Part shown: in pieces, positions 57,601 through 64,000 of the stretch
Layout of the letters: the number at the start of each line of letters is the position of its first letter
How positions within the stretch are numbered: position 1 is the stretch's first letter
Assembly: GCA_903813345.2 (NCBI GenBank)
Contig: CAIIXF020000012.1
Location: 1,901,318-1,965,317, forward strand
Length of the DNA stretch: 64,000 nt
Reading direction: 5' to 3'
Source of the DNA: Owenia fusiformis
Lineage: Eukaryota > Annelida > Polychaeta > Sabellida > Oweniidae
The notes under the pieces: generated by a model
What the model was told of the DNA's origin: nothing
Database searches by the model: none
Seen by the model: only the letters and a program-made list of their open reading frames with translations
Made by a program: the position numbers and the translations under genes

Positions 57601-60600
57601 CAAGATTTTAGGACGGAAAATCCAAAATGGCTGCCTTGACATTTACCCAGAATGCCCAAAAACTAATCAGATCTAGATTTACATACTAAGAATCATCCCT
57701 GAAAATTTGAAATTGATCTACCAAACGGTTCACCTGAAACGCGTAGACAAGACTTTACAGACAAGATTTTAGGACGGAAAAATCCAAAATGGCCGACAAT
57801 AAAAAAGTGATTATTAGTTTTTGCTGATTTCTTCTTACAAAATTATCACATATAACTACTGTTAACAATAACATAGGCTTTTACAACAAAGTACACCTGA
57901 AATCATTTATAAAGCTACTAAATAGTTAAAGTATGAAAACTGAAAACACCATTTAATATGATACAAAGTATTATCGTGCGCTAACTTTTCTTAAAACATT
58001 CAAAACGGCTGACATGATTGAGCTAACAGGTCCAAAACCTAATCAGATCTAGAATGAAGTGAGCTGAACAAGATTTTAAAGTTTTAAAAGCAACTGTGAA
58101 GCAGTTTTTCTTAAAGTTTGCAGACAAGGATTTTAGCATTTGACTTCAAAATGGCCGACAGGAAGTAGGTATCGAGTTAATTTTTTTTCATCCACATCTG
58201 TATGCACTCATAAGTTATCCCTGAAAATTTGAAGGTGATATCTGTAGCGGTTTTGGAGAAAACTGCCGGACGTACGGACAGACGGACAGACAGACAGACG
58301 GACAGACAGACGAACGCGCCTAGGCCGACAATATGGCCCCACACTATGTGGTGGGGACATAATAAAAGGGTGTAAATTGCTTGAATAGATTGGCCATTTA
58401 TATTAATATTAGTTTGGCAATTTGTCAATTTCGACTAAAATGCCAATTCAATTCTCCATCAAAATGAGATTTTAATATGTATTTTTCCAAAATTCAAAAA
58501 AAACAGAAATGGCCTTTACAGTGTACAGTTTACATCAAAAATATAATCGAGCAAGCTACCTAAAGCGATGCGAGATCTCATTGAGATTGTGTAGCCGTGT
58601 TTGTCCAACTTTGGGTAGATGAGTCTATCAAATATTGGGATGAAAATAAGAACAAATGTGACGTCCATGAGAGAGAGCCAAGCCGCAGGGATCTGTAATA
58701 AACACAAAACATAAAAAATGTACTTTTATACTGACAGACTTTTCTTTGCTTGACAAATCTATATTTTTTCAGGTCATACATAACAAATGAAATAATGGTG
58801 TTTAAGAAACTGTGTAGCTGGAATTTCAAAGGAATCCAGTAACATGATAAATTAAACTTCAATTTATTTTTGCTCAAGGCTAAGCTTTAAGCCTTTCGTC
58901 TTTTGTGACTCAATAATCTGCTGACCATTTTAGACTCAAATTAGATAAAATGACATGCATTCATTTGGAATTGATTCTCCAAGACCATACTGACCCATCT
59001 CGAAAACCTAGAAAATGCTGAATAATGGAACTTAGTTCTAACATTCAAAATGACTCAGAAAAGTCGTAATTATTATAAAATTTGTAATCTAGACCTATAA
59101 AGTTCATTTTAAAAGTTTTACCATGTAATTTACCAAGCTTGCCCAAAACCTTATCAGATCTGTAAAAGTTTGTTATATTCTACCAATTAAAACCTACTTT
59201 GAACTCATTTTCATGTCTATGCAGATCAGTGGAGTTTGGATGGAAGAATGGACTGAGTTTCATATGAAGGCCTTGCATCAGGAATGTTGACTCCATCTGT
59301 TACAAATGTACAGATTATTAACATTATTAAAGGTAAAGCATTCTCAGTAGCACATTAGAATTGTTTACATTTTTTATATTACAGTGAAACCTGTATATCT
59401 GAACACCTCTCAATGTGAACACCCTTTCTTGATCCAAATTTTTTGTTTCCTTTGACTCACATCTTTGAAGAAAACCAAATTTATTTGGCCAGTCAGAATA
59501 GTGTTTGGATAAACCAGGTTTTACTGTTGTTTTTAATTGCAACATATTGTGCTGACTGACACAGCTGTAGGATAAAACTGAAGCATCTGTGATGCTCTAC
59601 CTGATTCTCATTGAGACATTATACTAGTCCTGAGCTGTGAGGTTATTCACTCAGAAATACTGTGAATCAATCTATCATAACTGCCTGACAATGACAATGA
59701 GAGCCATGTACAAAGCAGGAACATAACAGATGTACAATACAATTCAAGGCAAGGCAATGCAATACAATACAATAAAATACAATGCAATACAATACAATTC
59801 AAGGCAATACAATACAATAAAATACAATGCAATACAATATAATACAATTCAAGGCAATGCAATACAATAAAATACAATACAATGCAATGCAATACAATAT
59901 ATTTGATAATACATCGTATATTGCAAATGTAATTAATGAAAAATAAAAAAATAATCATAAAAAGGTTTATCTAACCTGAAAGTAGACAAGCCAGTACGGT
60001 ACAAGTAGAACAAACACTACAAGGACTTTTCCAAGAGACTTGACATCATCAACTATAGACTCGTGGTAACTGCCTCCATACCTCACCTTGGCCATGTCTA
60101 AACATGATGGCATTGGAATGGAAGGACCTATACTTTCCCTGTGTGTGATGTTGGCACTGTAAATAAATACATATGAAGTATTACAATAGCGTGACAGTTG
60201 GCAACGCTGTCTCTGAATGTGATATTATAGGCAATTTACAATTTTTCAGAAAGATCATTTAATAAACAATTTTGCAGCACCTTATTATGTTTGGAACCAA
60301 ATAAAGGTGCGCTGTACATTCTGTGAAAATTTCATACGAATATATTGAAAAATACAGAAATTAGGGAGATAACCTATCATGAGAACTTTATGATAATCCC
60401 TCGCACATTCAAGGGCTCCAATAATCAATGAGAATTCCTTACTTCAGCAACCAGGACTTAAATAGGCCATAACATGGAGCAACCAAGACTTTATGAAATT
60501 AACATCAATGATTAATTTTCATTATTGTTAAAAATATATTTGTGTTGTTGCTGTAATCTAAAGAAACACACGAGCACAAAGCTATAAGGCAGGGTGTGTC

Positions 60601-61630
60601 AAATTCCAGCCAATCTGAACGCAGTATTTCATATAACTGCAGCGCATTATATCACCAATCGCTGCATCAAAAGTCACTTGTTAAACAGTTGTCAAGGTGA
60701 CAAGTTTGTCACAATATTGACACGGGGTCGGGTTCTTATTTAAATTATACCACGATAGAACAACACTGGCATATAAATTTACTAGGGTTTATTCACAAAA
60801 ATAACTAAATATCCAGATTGATACTGAGACTTTGCCAACTTGAAAGGTTTTAATGAAAATATGTTCTTTTAGTAATTTTGTATCTTTTAGGTGATTTTGA
60901 AGAAAATATTTTGCAATGTTTGAAAATAATTTAACCCAAGACTCATAGCATTGTGGCTGCTTCATTCCACTCAGGCATTGTTTCTTAAACTTTGCATTCC
61001 AGCTGCAAGGTCATGCAAAGATTCGGAAACAACACATTCAATTGAATGATTCAGCACACGATGCACCGAATCCAAGGCTTTAATCCTTAATTGTTGTATT
61101 TCTTAGAAAGCGAAAAATAACAATGTGAAGCTGTAAGTGGAAATAATGGCAAATAAGAGATCGACAGTCATTATGGATCTCTCGTTACTTCTTTATCATA
61201 CAAAACAATTCTATGTCATACAATACAATACAATACAATACAATAGTGCACTTCCCCAGTTTTTTTGTTTCCACAGAGCCCTATCTTGGAAATTATTTCC
61301 ACAAAAATAACAGAAGAATCAACAGATTTTCACAATGAGCAATGTGGTATGGAAATCTATCCTTTAAATCTGGGAAAAGTGAAAATAGCGCATCAAAATG
61401 TACTAATAACATAAGTAAACAACAATATGTCACCACTTTTTGGTGGTGACATTACAATACATGAAATATTGTGAGCATACTCGCAACTTACCTATCTTCA
61501 ACAATGTTACCCTTACTGCCATCTGGTGAGGGATGTCTGAACTTTCTCCTTGAGCAGCTCTCCTTCATTATACAGAATATGTTTGTTATAATGCTGCCTG
61601 AGGGGGGCTTCACTTTGTAACAACATCTAC
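54676..61630 (-). CDS. SLC15A4: SLC15A4-like proton-coupled peptide/histidine transporter, 3' seven exons (5' partial)
   Basis: PTR/POT-family H+ symporter; SLC15A4 relatives move histidine and small peptides across lysosomal membranes. Exons in gene order: 61492-61630, 59976-60156, 59198-59296, 58560-58692, 56567-56674, 55615-55710, 54676-55133, joining in frame for about 404 aa. They encode the middle loop (YKVKPPSGS), DDVKSLGKVLVVF with VPYWLVYFQMESTFLMQG, IPAAWLSLMDVTFVLIFIP, RIALGMLLATAAVLLAG, VSVLWQIPQYALIGLSEVF, EFAYSHAPKSMQG and NGVGSLLG, then GDINGSHLDYYFYFLGGLQF and a hydrophilic Ser/Asn/Arg-rich tail. This is roughly the second half of a 12-TM carrier. The order and motifs fit SLC15A4/A3 better than SLC15A1/A2. 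No exon with the first six helices was found up to 64000, so the start lies beyond the window. Confidence 0.9.
56886..58360. mobile_element. Helitron-like/pearl-like element with ~165-bp tandem repeats in SLC15A4 intron
   Basis: Starts ATGTCCCCACC and ends GGTGGGGACAT, an 11-base inverted match. It contains about five units of 162-166 bases (56955-57795) with AAAATCCAAAATGGCTGCC, AAAAACTAATCAGATCTAGA, CCTGAAAATTTGAAATTGAT and AGACAAGACTTTACAGACAA. A further diverged unit (58010-58150), a CGGACAGACGGACAGACAGA-type microsatellite (58265-58315) and the tail CCTAGGCCGACAATATGGCC with a CCCCAC...GTGGGG hairpin (58337-58356) follow. The layout matches non-autonomous Helitron-like elements with tandem cores. 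It does not disrupt an exon. Confidence 0.7.
59745..59902. repeat. (CAATA)n microsatellite with CAAGGCAA interruptions
   Basis: Imperfect CAATA/AATAAAATA repeats with a recurring AATTCAAGGCAATxCAATAC interruption (three times), suggesting a ~50-base higher-order unit. In an SLC15A4 intron. Confidence 0.9.
61219..61247. repeat. (CAATA)5 microsatellite
   Basis: Five uninterrupted CAATA units in the SLC15A4 intron before exon 59976-60156. With the tract at 59745 it forms the inferred breakpoints of the deletion in the duplicated copy at 31.1 kb. Confidence 0.9.
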
Positions 61631-61740
61631 CTGGAAATGTATCCAACAATGCAACAAATGACAAACTAAATGTATACCACAATTCCACACTTTCAAACTA
61701 TGTACAAGTAATGGAAATCACAATGCAATAAATCTCAAAT

Positions 61741-62155
61741 TAGTTGGTTGATTGGTTGATTGATTGATTTATGTGGTTGGTTGGGTGGTTGATTGGTTGA
61801 GCGGTTAGTTGGTTGATTGGTTGGACGATTGGTTGGTTGGTTGTACAATTGGTAGGTTGTTTTGTCAGTGCCTGGTTGGGTGATCGGCTGGTTTGTCAGG
61901 TGATTGGTTGGTTGGTTTGTCAGGTGGTTGTTTTGGTGGTTCATTGGTTAGTTGGCTGGTTGGTTAGGTGATTGGTTAGATGGTTGATTGGTTGGGCGAC
62001 TGTTTGGTTGTAAGGTTGGATTGTTGATTGGGTGATTGTTAGTTTGATTGACTAACTGGGCAGGTGGTTGGTTGGTTGGTTGGTTTGGTTGGTTTGGTTG
62101 GTTGGTTGGTTGGGTGATAAGCTGGTTGTTTTATTGGTTGGCTGGCTGGCTGGTT
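61741..62155. repeat. TTGGTTGATTGGTTGG simple repeat (~415 bp)
   Basis: Degenerate four-base TTGG/TTGA units over about 415 bases, most regular at 62060-62115. The Asn/Gln/Thr/Pro-rich frame on the minus strand is an artefact. Confidence 0.9.
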
Positions 62156-63524
62156 TGTGAATTCTGATTACCTTGAGAAAATATTTGAATACCATACACA
62201 AACTCCCATAAACCATGAACAGTTTTTAACCAATGTGAAACACAAGGATACTGTGCTTAGCCATCATGTTGTCATTATGGGGCATGAGTTCTGTGCTGGA
62301 CTTGTCACTTAACCAAACATTATTGCAACTCGTCTGCTCAGTTCAGCTACCTTAAGGAATTTCAATGCATCAGTCCTGAACATTATGACACATATACATA
62401 TACATTGTATAATCAATTTTCATCAATTACAATTTACAGTTCAACAATCATAAGACTCATAGAATCTGATGTCTATACAAAAAACATTCCTTGAACATCA
62501 TGAGCTTTGTACTTGGGTGAATCAACTTTCATTTTATCATGACCAACCTCAGTGATGTCAGTGCAATTATGATTGTGAATAACCATATCAAGGGATTTCA
62601 GTCTAGACATAAGTATAATCCCTTTGAAGTATAACAAATGTTTCTTTTATCACTTTTATATCATTAACATGAAAAACAATGATGTTAATGTTAAACATCT
62701 GATGCTGATTTAATCTATATTGAACTCTGATGACGCTGGCGGATTCAGAAGCTCAAGAAAAAAAATTCTGAAAACATTTCTGGGCCCCTTTAACCAAAGA
62801 TTGAAAATTTAAGGCCCACTTTTGATAATTTGGACTTTAATTAGAAAAATAACGCTGAAAAGGTAAAAAATGACCCACTAATTGAAGATGTACAAACTTT
62901 TGCATACAAAAATCAAAAAAGAATTTCTGGGCCCATTCAAAGGGGATCTCAAACCCACCCTGGAGCTGTCAACGCTGAATTCAAATAATGCAGTACTATC
63001 TTTTTAACCTCATACGTTCGATCAAGAATTAGAAGAATGGCTTTTCAGATGAAATTCGGTCCAAAAATGAGAAAAAATATTCAGGAGAATGGTTCATTTA
63101 AATAACTGCACAATTACATTACATTCTAACTTCAACATTCCCCACCCCTTGTGATTTCTAGATCTGTCCCTTGGCCTTATTAAAAATGGTGTCAAGAGCA
63201 TTAATAATATTTATTGTTTATATGAGAAATGTTGATTATCAGAAGAGATGCAAATGTGTTGAGCGTCACTTTAAACCAATATGTCAAGACACCCTAGATA
63301 GAGAAGATAACAATATAGAAAATACAATTAAACTTCAGTTGCTCTTCAAAGGTCTTTATGTTTACATTTTGTGTAATAAACAATATTCTAATATGATATG
63401 TAATGTCACAATAGCTAAAACAATTGATTTATTGGTCTTATATTGGAGTATGTATGACCGTTAAAATTCATGAATGCAAATAGTTGTGTTTCTTGTCTAA
63501 TAATCATATCTGAGAATCGTAACA

Positions 63525-63678
63525 AAGACGATTTTATGATTTATGCCAAATATATGACCTCAAATTTTATTCTGGCCATTGCCAAAGACCTCAATCGCGA
63601 TGCAATTTCGGTCTTTTAACAATGAATAGAATAAAATTTTCAATCATATTACGCCATAAATCATAAAATCTCGGTCTT
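63525..63678. mobile_element. Foldback MITE (~154 bp)
   Basis: The left arm AAGACGATTTTATGATTTATG with CAAATTTTATTCT is matched by the inverted right arm AGAATAAAATTTT and CATAAATCATAAAATC with TCGGTCTT. An inner CCAAAGACCTCAATCGCGAT and TTTCGGTCTTTT add a second partial stem. Confidence 0.7.
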
Positions 63679-64000
63679 CATTCCTTAACTAAGTATGATG
63701 TAACAAATAGGATAAAGTAAACGTAAATGACAATATCAAGAAATTATTCTCTAACATTAAACAAGATGAAACTAGCAATTTTCAAGGTGTGACAAAAATA
63801 AATTCACATGAAGTTACATACAGAAACACACTAATTACTGTTGATAAATTGTGTTATCAAAATATCACAATATGTGTTATCAAAATACATGATAACACCT
63901 TGACAGTCTTGGCTACCTCACACTTAACACATTTTAAAAGATAACTGAAAATAAAGTCAATTGAGCTTCATGATGATAAATAAATAAGATATAGTTGTAC

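Larger units (their letters stand above)
61631..64000. other. Presumed SLC15A4 intron with no further exon recognised
   Basis: I looked on the minus strand for the amino-terminal helices of a peptide transporter and found none; the next exon is probably beyond the window. Contents: a GGTTGATT-type simple repeat (61741-62155), the partner of the 35.4-35.7 kb block (62475-62740) and a foldback element at 63525-63678. A plus-strand 97-codon frame at 63171-63464 has no recognisable feature. Confidence 0.5.

Noticed and set aside
63171-63464. 97-codon plus-strand frame starting MALLKMVSRA
   Set aside because: No recognisable motif, no splice or promoter context, antisense to the presumed SLC15A4 intron; kept only as a note.

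Overview
This is an AT-rich stretch of an animal nuclear genome. Genes are split by GT-AG introns and most of the DNA is mobile or repetitive. The mix (tandem alpha-carbonic anhydrase genes, an SLC15A4-like transporter, mariner, Penelope-like and CR1/Jockey-like elements, and tandem-repeat elements resembling the 'pearl'/Helitron-like elements of bivalves) points to a marine invertebrate, perhaps a mollusc or other lophotrochozoan. The species cannot be fixed from this window.

All recognisable cellular genes are on the minus strand. Three full-length eight-exon alpha-carbonic anhydrase genes (CA-1 9160-13663, CA-2 22022-25999, CA-3 39130-50560; 257, 261 and 259 aa by hand splicing) share phases, signal peptide and zinc site. 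They lack the usual N-terminal aromatic segment and the usual extracellular disulphide position. The 3' seven exons of an SLC15A4-like proton-coupled peptide/histidine transporter lie at 54676-61630; its 5' half is outside the window.

The CA-2 and CA-3 flanks are collinear. Sequence beside 51.9-52.8, 59.6-61.6 and 62.5-62.7 kb reappears, decayed, at 29.7-30.4, 31.0-31.6 and 35.4-35.7 kb. This implies a tandem duplication of a CA plus SLC15A4 block in which the first transporter copy was lost; one deletion apparently ran between two CAATA microsatellites. A dispersed repeat lies just downstream of every CA gene and in one copy has grown into a 29-bp minisatellite of about 30 units.

Mobile DNA, left to right: a TA-flanked MITE copy (1-689), a LINE tail (1526-2160), a ~315-bp tandem repeat (3.2-8.3 kb) carrying a dead mariner (3719-4752) and a 3.1-kb element with CACTG ends and a 5-bp duplication (5116-8209) that itself contains another element; a LINE in CA-1 intron 1; a Helitron-like repeat array (13.9-14.8 kb); a second TA MITE (20652-21638); a Harbinger-like MITE (28009-29499); a Penelope-like element (31583-35090) split by a 2.0-kb element with CACGGT ends and a 5-bp duplication; a foldback element (36332-36852); a mariner with an apparent spliceosomal intron inside CA-3 intron 7; a 3.0-kb inverted-repeat element full of 144-bp tandem repeats in CA-3 intron 6; a LINE relic (50.8-51.9 kb); and a second Helitron-like array in an SLC15A4 intron (56886-58360).

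The most notable items are the two unrelated 'CAC' elements whose 5-bp target duplications are confirmed by reconstructed empty sites, the compact CA family, the intron in a mariner transposase, and a 28-bp hairpin that appears as a clean insertion relative to its paralogous site.
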